Assembly: GCA_017964705.1 (NCBI GenBank)
Contig: JAGCRL010000022.1
Location: forward strand, 1-17,155
Length of the DNA: 17,155 bases
Direction of reading: 5' to 3'
DNA from: Alphaproteobacteria bacterium
Lineage (GTDB): Bacteria; Pseudomonadota; Alphaproteobacteria; RF32; CAG-239
Position numbers and translations under genes: made by a program. This document shows, one piece after another, positions 7,470 through 15,142 of this stretch. Positions within the stretch are counted from its first letter, which is position 1; every line of letters starts with the position of its first letter. The notes under the pieces were generated by a model. The model saw only the letters and a program-made list of their open reading frames with translations. It did no database searches and was not told where the DNA came from.

Positions 7470-7541
7470 AAAAAAAGACTTGTTTTATCTTTCTACAATT
7501 TATCATAAAACAATAAAAGCAGAAGTCAAAAAACAAGTCTT
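7470..7541 (-). terminator. Intrinsic terminator of dnaA, with the dnaN promoter in its loop
   Basis: Reading the minus strand, AAGACTTGTTTT (7541-7530) pairs perfectly with AAAACAAGTCTT (7486-7475). A run of seven T (7476-7470) overlaps the end of the second arm and continues beyond it. Inside the 43-base loop a second stem can form: CTTCTGC with GTAGAAAG, one bulged A and one G-T pair. It lies immediately after the dnaA stop region and just before the dnaN ribosome site. The stem is AT-rich, so efficiency is uncertain. Confidence 0.6.
7502..7529 (-). promoter_or_regulatory. Promoter of dnaN-recF nested inside the dnaA terminator loop
   Basis: TTGACT (7529-7524), a 16-base spacer and TATGAT (7507-7502) form a good sigma-70-type promoter. 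Transcription would start near 7495 and give a leader of about 40 bases. Such a transcript would include only the second arm of the dnaA terminator and so could not form the hairpin. Confidence 0.6.
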
Positions 7542-7563
7542 CAACAATTTTTTTATATAAAAA

Positions 7564-9021
7564 TTAGTTTTCTAAAGTTCTTCTTAAAATCTCAATATTT
7601 TCAGCCAGATTTGGATCTTCAATAATAAGTTCTTCAACTTTTCTGACAGCATGCATAACAGTTGTATGATCGCGATCAAACTTACGACCAATTTCAGGTA
7701 GAGAACGAGAAGTCAACTGTTTAGCCAGATACATCGCTACCTGACGGGGACGTGCAACTGTTCGAGCCCGACGAGAGGACTGCAGTTCCTTAACAGAAAT
7801 ATTAAAGTGTTCTGCAACTTTCTTTTGTATTTCATCAATAGTTGTCTTACGGTCAATAGAACGCAACATATCCTTTAGAACATCTTGAGTCATATCAAGA
7901 GTAATTTCTTTTCCGGAAAGCAACTGAGAATGTGCAGCAACTCTTTTTAATGATCCTTCAAGTTCGCGAACATTAGAGGTAATCTTTTGAGCCAAAAACT
8001 CTGCAACTTTAGTAGGTAATTCAATTCCCATAAGTTCTGCTTTCTTTTGTAATATACCCATTCTTAAATCAAAATCTGTAGGCATAATATCAACCACTAA
8101 ACCACCTACTAAACGAGACTTCAAGCGCTCTTCAATACCTTCCAGATCTGTTGGAGACTTATCAGCAGAAATAATAACCTGCTTGCCTTCTTCTACTAAA
8201 GAGCTGAAAGTATGGAAGAATTCTTCTTGAGTCGTTCCTTTATTTCCCATAAATTGGAAATCATCAACCATCAAAACATCAACAGAACGGAATTGTTCTT
8301 TAAAAGATTGAGTATCTTTATAGCGCAAAGCCTTAACAAACTTATAAACAAACTGTTCTGCTGTAAGATAAATAACATTACGGTTCGGATCATTTTGTTT
8401 AATGTGCCAAATAATCGATTGCATCAAGTGTGTCTTACCCAAGCCTACGCTGGAATATAAAAACAACGGATTAAATGAAACATTTTTAGCTTCTGCCGCT
8501 TTACGTGCTGCAGCATAAGCAAATTCGTTGGTCTTACCGACAACAAAGTTTTCAAAAGTATAGCTTGGATTGAGAGGGGCTGCGTTATTAAAGGCATTAT
8601 TTTTAACAGTATCATTAGCTAAGCTTGCCCCGGAAACTAAACCAAAAGAACTACTATTAATATTACATCCGTAAATGTTTTGCGGAGTAGGTGTGGTTGA
8701 TATTTTCTTTAACAATGATGTATCAACACTGCGTCTATCCTTAAAACCTGTTTGAACAATAAAGTTAACTTTTTTGATACTGGGATTCTGTTGTTCCCAT
8801 ATTTTACTGATTCTATCTGCATAATGAGCAACAACCCAATTCTTCATAAAGGCTGTCGGAGCACAAATGCTCATTTCTCCATCATTAATATCACCAACAG
8901 TTAAAGGCTTAAGCCAACTGTCGAATGCTGTCGCACCGAATTCCGTTCTAAGCTGTCCGCATATTTGCTCCCATTGAGTATCAATAGGTCTTATATCATT
9001 TGCAAATGCTTCTTCTGCCAT
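7564..9021 (-). CDS. dnaA: Chromosomal replication initiator DnaA
   Basis: DnaA is the AAA+ ATPase that binds DnaA boxes and opens the replication origin. I chose the ATG at 9021 (MAEEAFANDI), 485 residues, because GGGAG lies 6 bases upstream. A second ATG two codons earlier abuts that ribosome site. Domain I is at about 14-90 (WEQICGQLRTEFG, FDSWLKPL). A variable Asn/Ser-rich linker follows at about 105-150. The AAA+ domain has Walker A SSVGLGKTH (190-198) and Walker B LMVDDFQF (250-257), then the arginine-rich EERLKSRLVGGL. Domain IV ends with the DNA-binding signature DRDHTTVMHAV. The first two P-loop positions are Ser where Gly-Gly is common. rpsT lies upstream behind a strong terminator, and dnaN lies downstream behind a terminator with its own promoter. 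Confidence 0.98.
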   Translation of the reverse strand: MAEEAFANDIRPIDTQWEQICGQLRTEFGATAFDSWLKPLTVGDINDGEMSICAPTAFMKNWVVAHYADRISKIWEQQNPSIKKVNFIVQTGFKDRRSVDTSLLKKISTTPTPQNIYGCNINSSSFGLVSGASLANDTVKNNAFNNAAPLNPSYTFENFVVGKTNEFAYAAARKAAEAKNVSFNPLFLYSSVGLGKTHLMQSIIWHIKQNDPNRNVIYLTAEQFVYKFVKALRYKDTQSFKEQFRSVDVLMVDDFQFMGNKGTTQEEFFHTFSSLVEEGKQVIISADKSPTDLEGIEERLKSRLVGGLVVDIMPTDFDLRMGILQKKAELMGIELPTKVAEFLAQKITSNVRELEGSLKRVAAHSQLLSGKEITLDMTQDVLKDMLRSIDRKTTIDEIQKKVAEHFNISVKELQSSRRARTVARPRQVAMYLAKQLTSRSLPEIGRKFDRDHTTVMHAVRKVEELIIEDPNLAENIEILRRTLEN

Positions 9022-9242
9022 ATCCATCTCCCACTTCAGATATTTATACAAATTAATAATTATGAAATTTATAAAATCGCAATAGAATAACTGCGTTGAT
9101 GATAAAGTTAACTTTGTAACTTAAGAAAGACGATATGGAACAAAAAAAGAAATTACAAATAAATTTTTTAACAATTTTTAAATAAATTCGCTTGACAAAG
9201 ATTTAAAAGAGAGTCGCGCTAAGTGTTTGAAAAATAAACAAA
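9022..9242 (-). other. dnaA upstream region, AT-rich, with a 12-bp palindrome
   Basis: This gap of about 220 bases between the rpsT terminator and dnaA has no gene. It must hold the dnaA promoter, but no single match stands out; the best minus-strand candidate is TTAACT, 16 bases, TATTCT, which overlaps the palindrome AAAGTTAACTTT (9104-9115). Next to it, GTTAACTTT and GTAACTT form a near direct repeat. The stretch 9130-9190 is extremely AT-rich. No cluster of DnaA boxes is visible, so I do not call it an origin. Confidence 0.4.
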
Positions 9243-9283
9243 AATACGCAAACACCAATATCACGCATTGGCATTTGCGTATT
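9243..9283 (-). terminator. Strong intrinsic terminator of rpsT
   Basis: Two 17-base arms (9267-9283 and 9243-9259) pair fully on the minus strand, apart from two adjacent G-T wobbles, around a 7-base loop. The stem is followed by TTTTTG and further T-rich sequence. It starts about 22 bases after the rpsT stop and should separate rpsT from dnaA transcription. Confidence 0.88.
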
Positions 9284-9305
9284 CAAAAAAAACTAAGCAG
9301 AAAAA

Positions 9306-9566
9306 CTAAAGAGCTTTAACTTTTTGACTCAAACGAGAAATAGTGCGAGATGCTTTGTTTTTATGGAAAACACCTTTCTGCGCAGCTCTCATCATTTCGC
9401 TTTCAGCCACTTTCAATGCAGAAGCTGCAGCCTCTTTGTCACCTGCAGATACAGCAGCAACAACTTTTTTTACAAAGGTTCTAACTCTACTTCTGCGAGC
9501 GCCGTTTATAACAGCCCTCTTATTATTTCTATTTATTCTTGTTTTTGCCGATTTACGATTGGCCAT
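9306..9566 (-). CDS. rpsT: 30S ribosomal protein S20
   Basis: This 86-residue basic protein starts MANRKSAKTRINRNNKRAVI and ends SRLSQKVKAL, matching S20 in sequence and length. S20 is a primary 16S rRNA-binding protein of the small subunit. The ATG at 9566 has an AGGA ribosome site 8 bases upstream. It has its own promoter (9619-9646) and a strong terminator (9243-9283), so it is probably a single-gene unit. The stop is TAG at the usual family C-terminus, which shows that TAG normally means stop in this genome and bears on the amber codon in dnaN. Confidence 0.98.
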   Translation of the reverse strand: MANRKSAKTRINRNNKRAVINGARRSRVRTFVKKVVAAVSAGDKEAAASALKVAESEMMRAAQKGVFHKNKASRTISRLSQKVKAL

Positions 9567-9618
9567 TTCTTTTATCCTGTTTTAAAATTTAAGTTAATTA
9601 CAATAAAATTCTGAACCA

Positions 9619-9646
9619 TTTATAAACAATAATCCCAGATAGTCAA
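9619..9646 (-). promoter_or_regulatory. Promoter of rpsT
   Basis: TTGACT (9646-9641), a 16-base spacer and TATAAA (9624-9619) on the minus strand give a good sigma-70-type promoter. Transcription would start near 9612, about 45 bases before the rpsT start codon. Confidence 0.7.
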
Positions 9647-9670
9647 CAAATTTTTTAAAAAATAATTAAA

Positions 9671-10042
9671 TTAATTTTTACTTTTGATATTGACAGCAAT
9701 TTTTAGAGGGCGTGATTGTTGTTTCGAAATCTCCAGAACATCATTATCTCTTAAGAATACTAGAGAGGATTCTGTTGAGTTTCTGAGTTTCCATCCAAGC
9801 TTAGGTAAAACATCTATATAGAAGTATTTAATTTTTTCAAAGCTCTCTTTTTTATTAGCTACCAAAATAGCTTCTGTATAACCGGCTTCTTCGTTACTGA
9901 AAGAAAAATTTTGGCTTTCAATTTGTTTCAATCCGTTCATTAAAGGGATATCCTCAAATCCCTCGATAAAGTTACTTCCTAAGGCACATAAAGGGAAGAG
10001 CTGAAGAATCAAAAATGTAAATATATATAAAGTCTTTCGCAA
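9671..10042 (-). CDS. Small exported protein of unknown function, TTG start
   Basis: This 123-residue protein starts with TTG at 10042. GGAG lies 8 bases upstream, directly after the mutM stop (TAAGGAG), and the first in-frame ATG would remove the signal sequence, so the TTG is preferred. Residues 1-22 form a signal peptide: MRK, a hydrophobic run (TLYIFTFLILQLFPLCALG), then SNF. The Cys is not in a proper lipobox, so cleavage by signal peptidase I is more likely than lipidation. The mature part is a small mixed domain with FEDIPLMNGLKQIESQNFSF near the start and YFYIDVLPKLGWKL in the middle. It would act in the periplasm or envelope. It starts 12 bases after mutM and is probably cotranscribed with it. 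I do not know its role. Confidence 0.85.
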   Translation of the reverse strand: MRKTLYIFTFLILQLFPLCALGSNFIEGFEDIPLMNGLKQIESQNFSFSNEEAGYTEAILVANKKESFEKIKYFYIDVLPKLGWKLRNSTESSLVFLRDNDVLEISKQQSRPLKIAVNIKSKN

Positions 10043-10054
10043 TTTTATAACTCC

Positions 10055-10888
10055 TTACTTTTGTAAACAAGGGCAATAATAAGTAGAGCGCCCTCCTTGA
10101 ATAATTTTAAGTATATGGTCTTTTTTACATCGACAATTTGGGCATTTTTTCCCATCTTTACCGTAAACAGCATGCTGTAATTGAAAATAGCCGGTTTGTC
10201 CGTCTGGCTGGCGATAGTCGTGCAGAGTCGAACCGCCCGCTTGAATAGCCTTTGCTAGAGTCTTTTTTATAGCAGCAATTAAATTTTTGATTTCTTTCAA
10301 TTGCAAAGAGCAACATGTACGCAATGGAGATATCCTTGCCTCATATAATGCCTCAGAAGCATAGATGTTACCGATTCCACATATAATTGATTGGTCAAGA
10401 AGCGCAATTTTAATAGGAATCCGCTTATTCTTAAATGCTTCCTTTAAATAAGCAGCTGTCAATTGAACATCAAACGGATCAACCCCCAAATGAGCAAACA
10501 AAGGATGCAAATTAAATTTATCAGATTCGATTAACGTTACCAATCCAAATCGGCGAGGATCATTATAAATCAAATTTCCAAGATTCGTTTTTAATATAAC
10601 ATGGTCATGCTTTTCCAAATTGACATCAGTATTTGTACCAACAATTTTAATCTTACCGCTCATTCCAAAATGCCAAACAACACTATATCCATTATCAAGT
10701 TCCATAATGGCATATTTAGCAACTCTATACAAGCGTCGGATCTTTGCTCCGGTAATTATTTTCTCCAAATCAACAGGTATCTGTTGTCGTAATTGTCTTT
10801 GACGTACTTCAACAGATTCGATAACAGCTCCGCAAACAGCTTTTTGCATTGCTTCTTTAATGGTCTCAACTTCGGGTAATTCCGGCAT
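10055..10888 (-). CDS. mutM: Formamidopyrimidine-DNA glycosylase (Fpg/MutM)
   Basis: This base-excision repair enzyme removes 8-oxoguanine and formamidopyrimidines and nicks the abasic site. The ATG at 10888 yields MPELPEVET, so Pro2 becomes the catalytic N-terminus after Met removal. A TTG directly before it is in frame but would bury Pro2. GGGAGG lies 6 bases upstream of the ATG. The protein has 277 residues, normal for the family. Glu3 and Lys58 (VAKYAIM) are in place, as are NDPRRFG, DQSIICGIGNIYASEALY and the C-terminal GGRSTYYC loop. The zinc finger is unusual: C249-x2-C252, then C272-x-C274, instead of C-x2-C-x16-C-x2-C. The first gene of its unit, it is followed at 12 bases by the exported protein. 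Confidence 0.95.
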   Translation of the reverse strand: MPELPEVETIKEAMQKAVCGAVIESVEVRQRQLRQQIPVDLEKIITGAKIRRLYRVAKYAIMELDNGYSVVWHFGMSGKIKIVGTNTDVNLEKHDHVILKTNLGNLIYNDPRRFGLVTLIESDKFNLHPLFAHLGVDPFDVQLTAAYLKEAFKNKRIPIKIALLDQSIICGIGNIYASEALYEARISPLRTCCSLQLKEIKNLIAAIKKTLAKAIQAGGSTLHDYRQPDGQTGYFQLQHAVYGKDGKKCPNCRCKKDHILKIIQGGRSTYYCPCLQK

Positions 10889-10995
10889 CAATATCCTCCC
10901 TTTTATACTTAAAGAATATCAATATTTTGTAAGAAAAGATAAAAAAAATAACTTATACACGTTTTATTTTCAAAACAAAAATAGATAATTAGTAT

Positions 10996-11024
10996 TTGAC
11001 GCGTGCCTAATTTTATATTATACT
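10996..11024 (+). promoter_or_regulatory. Promoter of the J-domain gene
   Basis: TTGACG (10996-11001), exactly 17 bases, then TATACT (11019-11024) match the sigma-70 consensus well. The predicted start is near 11031, leaving a leader of about 28 bases that carries AAGGA (11046-11050) before the GTG start. Confidence 0.72.
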
Positions 11025-11058
11025 TATTCGGATTCTAACTTAAAAAAGGATAAGATTT

Positions 11059-11613
11059 GTGATTAAATCCGGCACAACCAGGCGAACCAGAAAATATTTT
11101 GCTCCTCAAAATGAAGGAGTATATCATCAGTGTGACCATCCGGGATGCGATAAAAAAGGAGAATTTAAAGCACCGAAAGATAAAACACTCAAAAATTATT
11201 ATTGGTTTTGCTTAGAACATGTTCAAGAATATAATGCTCAATGGAACTACTACAATGATGAAACCACCGATTCTGATCAAGAAACCTTTCGTCATAAGAC
11301 ACGTTTTCGTGGTTTCCATTCCAAAATCAAATATAAGTTTGGCTGTGATTTAGAAGATGAATTAGATTTTTTACAAGGATTCTCCGGATATGATAAGGTA
11401 GCAGACAGCATTTACTTTTCTTCAGCGGATAAAAAAGAATTGCAGCACTTGGAGTTAGATACAGAAAATTTAAGTCTTGCAAAGCTCAAAAAGCAATACA
11501 AAAAACTTGCTAAAAAATGCCATCCGGACTTACATCCGGAAGATAAAGAGGCCGAAGAAAAATTTAAACGCCTGACAGAAGCTTATAAAAAACTTTTAGA
11601 AAAAATGTCTTAA
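11059..11613 (+). CDS. J-domain (DnaJ-like) protein with an N-terminal Cys-rich region
   Basis: This 184-residue protein starts with GTG at 11059, with AAGGA 8 bases upstream. Its C-terminus (about 138-184) is a J-domain: LSLAKLKKQYKKLAKKCHPD with the HPD tripeptide at 155-157, then EEKFKRLTEAYKKLL. J-domains stimulate the ATPase of DnaK-type Hsp70s. The N-terminal half holds C25-x4-C30 and C51-x2-H54 around YYWFCLEH, which may bind a metal. There is no Gly/Phe region or canonical DnaJ zinc domain, so this is a class III co-chaperone and not DnaJ itself. Partner and substrate are unknown. It has its own promoter, is divergent from mutM, and converges with mfd; the last 4 bases of the two genes overlap. 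Confidence 0.9.
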   Translation: MIKSGTTRRTRKYFAPQNEGVYHQCDHPGCDKKGEFKAPKDKTLKNYYWFCLEHVQEYNAQWNYYNDETTDSDQETFRHKTRFRGFHSKIKYKFGCDLEDELDFLQGFSGYDKVADSIYFSSADKKELQHLELDTENLSLAKLKKQYKKLAKKCHPDLHPEDKEAEEKFKRLTEAYKKLLEKMS

Positions 11614-14600
11614 AGAGATAATTCATATAGTTTTATAGAATAATCTTTTATTGTTTCCAAACGAGTTTGATAATCACTCAAATTTTTTTCAATAAATAGT
11701 TTTTGATCTGGTCTTATTTTGATTTTTCCCAGTTGAGAAGTTACAAAATCCATAAGTCTATCAACATTCTTAAAAGTATTATTATGAAACATTAATAAAA
11801 TGCCACGCGCACCGGCATCTATCCGTTCAATGTTTGCTAATTGACATAATTGCTTGATTTCTACCGTCTTCAAAAGATTTTCCACTTCTTCGGGAACAGC
11901 TCCGAAACGATCAATCAATTCTTCTCTCATATCATTTATTTCATCGACTGTTTTGAGGTTGCCGATACGCTTATACAAACCAAGCCGAACCCCTAAATCA
12001 GCCACATAGTTTTCCGGAATAATAATCGGAACCCCCGTTGTAATTTGTACACTCCAATCAGTTTGATTGAGAGGCTCATTATTGATACCGATTTTTAATC
12101 GATTAATTTCCTCTTCCAAAAGATGATGATAAAGCGCTATGCCGACATCTTTTATATGCCCGGACTGTTCTAATCCTAAAATATTACCGGAACCGCGAAT
12201 ATCTAAATCATGATTAGCCAAAGAAAATCCAGCACCCAATTGGTTTAAGGCTTGTAAAATATTCAAGCGTTTTTGAGCAATTTGTGTTAAAACTTTTTGA
12301 TTAGGAATTGTAAAATAACAATACCCACGTAATTTTGAACGGCCGATTCGACCGCGTAATTGATACAATTGAGCTAAACCAAACATATCAGCCCGATAGA
12401 TAATCATGGTATTAACATTTGGCATATCAATACCGGACTCAATAATGGTTGTAGAAAGCAAAATATCAGCTTTCCCATCTGCAAAATCACACATGACATC
12501 TTCTAAATGAGAAGGGGACATTTGTCCATGTGCTATAGCAATCTTAATATCTGGAACTAATTCGCGTAATTTAGGTTCTATTTGTAAAATATCAGAAACC
12601 CTAGGGCAAACAAAGAAAACTTGTCCACCACGATATTTTTCACGATAAATTGCTTCTTTTATCATAACCTTATCAAAAGGCATAGCAAAGGTTCTGGCAG
12701 CTAATCTGTCAACGGGAGGCGTTGCAATAATACTTAGCTGTTTTACTCCGGTTAAAGAAAGCTGTAAAGTTCTGGGAATGGGTGTAGCACTCAAAGTAAG
12801 AACATGTACATCAGATTTAAGTTGTTTAAGTTTTTCTTTATGAGCGACACCAAAATGCTGTTCTTCATCAATAATTAAAAGCCCTAAATTACAAAATTCA
12901 ATGTCTTTAGCTAATAAGGCATGTGTTCCGATAACAATTTCTAAACCACCATCTTTTAGTTCTTGTTTAATTGCCTTAGCTTCTTTAGCAGAAACTAAGC
13001 GCGATAACATTTTAACTTTAACTGGAAAGCCTGCCAATCTTTCTTTAAAATTAAGATAATGTTGTCTTGCCAATAATGTTGTCGGAACAATCAAAGCCAC
13101 CTGAGCCCCCCCGGTAGCAACGGTAAAAGCCGCTCGCAAAGCAACTTCGGTTTTACCAAAACCGACATCTCCACAAATAAGTCTATCCATCGGTATGCCG
13201 AGCGATAAATCTTTAATAACATCTTCTACTGCGCTAAGCTGATCATCTGTTTCAGTATATAAAAATCGATTACAAAATTCATCATAAACACCGCGTTCAG
13301 GAATGAAGATTTCAGCCTTTTTAGTTTGTCTTTGTGCGGCAATTTTAATTAGTTTTTCTGCAATATCTTTAATCTTTTCTTTAACTCGAGATTTTTTAGC
13401 CTCCCAAGCAGAGCCTCCTAATGTATCTAAGGTAACATTACTGTCTTCCGCACCATATCGACTGATAACATCAATATTTTCAACAGGAACATACAATTTA
13501 TCATTATTGGCATAAATAAGTTTCAAACAATCATGTGCAGCTCCATCGGTTGTAATATTTTCAAGCCCTTCAAATCTGCCGATCCCATGTTCTATATGGA
13601 CAACATACTCACCAACATTAAGCGATGAAATATCAGAAATCAGATTCTCTGCAGAAACTTTTTGCCGATGGCGCAGATTCTTACGTTCTCCCCAAATATC
13701 TTGCTCAGTAACAATAAAATATTCATTTGAAACAAATCCGTGTTGTAAACCCAACAAAATAAGGACAATTTTGTTTTTTGCGGCTTCTTTTTCTGCTTTT
13801 TCCCAACTATCAGCAATAATCAAATTTTTAAATTTATTTTCAAGCAATGTCCCTTGCATACGATTAATAGAGCCCTCGGTATAGCAGCAAATAATCTTTT
13901 TTTGAGCAGAGTGCTTTTTTAGTTCTGTTGCTAAGTTTTCATAAACAGTAGAACCAGTAACATTTTTAAGCGAAGAGAATATTGTTTGAGGAACAGTACC
14001 AAAATTAACAATATCCTCACTTTCTGGAACAGAAAGATTAGAAAATTTGCAAAAAGAGTGAGCTTGAATCTTTTGTAAAAAAGCATTTTGAGATAAGAAA
14101 AACAAATCAGGATTAATTGGTCTGTATTTGTCTACTTCCGCTACATCTTTTATATTAAGAGCTTCTAATCTGGCAAGATAGTGATCTTTAATAGTTTCCA
14201 CTTTAGCTTTAAGAGCATTATCTGCATCAATACCTAAAATAATATTGGCATCAGGCATATAATCAAATATTGTCGGGAGTTCATCATCATAAAAGAATGG
14301 AAGCCAATTTTCCATGCCGATATATTTTTTGCCGTTAGAAATGCTTTCATATAATTCATCTTTAATACCATCTGCACCAAAAGCTTCCCTATATTTTGAA
14401 CGAAATGTTTTAATAGTGTTTTTATCTAAAATAACCTCATTAGCTCCTTCAAAGTTATAATAAGTTAATTCGGAAATACTGCGCTGAGTTTCAACTTCAA
14501 AAAGGCGCAATCGTTCAATTTCGTCATCAAACAAGTCGATTCTGAGAGGTTGTTCTGCTCCGCTTGGAAAAATATCAATAATATCCCCTCGCACAGCATA

Positions 14601-15074
14601 TTCTCCAGCTTCCATAACTTGTTCAACCCTGGTATATCCATTAATAACGGCATAATGCAAAAAAGAATCAAAATTTAACGTATCGCCTATTTTAAGCGTT
14701 TTATGGGTGTTTAGAAATATTTTTTGCGGTGGTAATTTTTGGATAACTGCACCGATACTGGCCAAAACGACGTGCTTTGGCGCAGATTTAAAGGTTAGTT
14801 TAGCTAAAGTACTGATTCGTTCCGAGAGGATATTAGGATTAGGTGATACTCTGTCATAAGGAACGGTATCCCATGCCGGGAAAGTTAAAACGGATAAATT
14901 TGGTGCGATGTATCTCAGAGTCTCATAAGCTTGCCGTAAAGATAATCCATCGCTTAAGATACACAATAAATTTTTATTTGTTTTTTCTGCCAAAGCTTTT
15001 ATGGCAAAAGCTTCAGCATCTTTGACAATGCTGCAAATAGTTTTTGTGTTGTACTTATCAAAATCAATAGACAT
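11610..15074 (-). CDS. mfd: Transcription-repair coupling factor Mfd
   Basis: Mfd pushes stalled RNA polymerase off damaged DNA and recruits UvrA. I chose the ATG at 15074 (MSIDFDKYNT), 1154 residues, the usual family size; the frame extends to a TTG at 15089 without a ribosome site. In order: a UvrB-like N-terminal module (about 1-330, LTFPAWDTVPYDRVSPN), the RNA polymerase-interacting domain (about 485, VGEYVVHIEHGIGRFEGL), and the RecG-like translocase with Walker A GDVGFGKTE (about 635), DEEQHFG (about 735), TLSATPIPRTLQLSL and motif VI QLRGRIGRS (about 905). The C-terminal UvrA-masking domain follows. It is divergent from recG across 68 bases and converges with the J-domain gene. Not interrupted. 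Confidence 0.98.
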   Translation of the reverse strand: MSIDFDKYNTKTICSIVKDAEAFAIKALAEKTNKNLLCILSDGLSLRQAYETLRYIAPNLSVLTFPAWDTVPYDRVSPNPNILSERISTLAKLTFKSAPKHVVLASIGAVIQKLPPQKIFLNTHKTLKIGDTLNFDSFLHYAVINGYTRVEQVMEAGEYAVRGDIIDIFPSGAEQPLRIDLFDDEIERLRLFEVETQRSISELTYYNFEGANEVILDKNTIKTFRSKYREAFGADGIKDELYESISNGKKYIGMENWLPFFYDDELPTIFDYMPDANIILGIDADNALKAKVETIKDHYLARLEALNIKDVAEVDKYRPINPDLFFLSQNAFLQKIQAHSFCKFSNLSVPESEDIVNFGTVPQTIFSSLKNVTGSTVYENLATELKKHSAQKKIICCYTEGSINRMQGTLLENKFKNLIIADSWEKAEKEAAKNKIVLILLGLQHGFVSNEYFIVTEQDIWGERKNLRHRQKVSAENLISDISSLNVGEYVVHIEHGIGRFEGLENITTDGAAHDCLKLIYANNDKLYVPVENIDVISRYGAEDSNVTLDTLGGSAWEAKKSRVKEKIKDIAEKLIKIAAQRQTKKAEIFIPERGVYDEFCNRFLYTETDDQLSAVEDVIKDLSLGIPMDRLICGDVGFGKTEVALRAAFTVATGGAQVALIVPTTLLARQHYLNFKERLAGFPVKVKMLSRLVSAKEAKAIKQELKDGGLEIVIGTHALLAKDIEFCNLGLLIIDEEQHFGVAHKEKLKQLKSDVHVLTLSATPIPRTLQLSLTGVKQLSIIATPPVDRLAARTFAMPFDKVMIKEAIYREKYRGGQVFFVCPRVSDILQIEPKLRELVPDIKIAIAHGQMSPSHLEDVMCDFADGKADILLSTTIIESGIDMPNVNTMIIYRADMFGLAQLYQLRGRIGRSKLRGYCYFTIPNQKVLTQIAQKRLNILQALNQLGAGFSLANHDLDIRGSGNILGLEQSGHIKDVGIALYHHLLEEEINRLKIGINNEPLNQTDWSVQITTGVPIIIPENYVADLGVRLGLYKRIGNLKTVDEINDMREELIDRFGAVPEEVENLLKTVEIKQLCQLANIERIDAGARGILLMFHNNTFKNVDRLMDFVTSQLGKIKIRPDQKLFIEKNLSDYQTRLETIKDYSIKLYELSL

Positions 15075-15088
15075 TTTTATGCATTTCA

Positions 15089-15117
15089 ATTATAAATATA
15101 TCATATAAATAACCCAA
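15089..15117 (-). promoter_or_regulatory. Possible promoter of mfd
   Basis: On the minus strand TTGGGT (15117-15112), 17 bases and TATAAT (15094-15089) give a plausible promoter. Transcription would start near 15082, only about 8 bases before the mfd ATG, so the message would be almost leaderless. This would agree with the absence of a ribosome site before mfd. Confidence 0.45.
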
Positions 15118-15142
15118 ACCTAAAATTTGTAAAGAGTTTAAT

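Noticed and set aside
7257..7508. An 83-codon plus-strand frame opposite the start of dnaN
   Set aside because: It is antisense to the conserved dnaN N-terminus and has no ribosome site or recognisable product; it is open by chance.
9192..9197. TTGACA on the plus strand as a promoter
   Set aside because: No -10 element lies 15-19 bases downstream and there is no plus-strand gene to transcribe; the sequence runs into the rpsT terminator.
9324..9614. Plus-strand frames of 80-96 codons opposite rpsT
   Set aside because: They are antisense to S20, an abundant conserved protein with its own promoter and terminator, and have no ribosome site.
10953..10961. TTATACACG as a DnaA box near mutM
   Set aside because: It is a single site with one mismatch to TTATNCACA in an AT-rich gap, with no partner boxes nearby.
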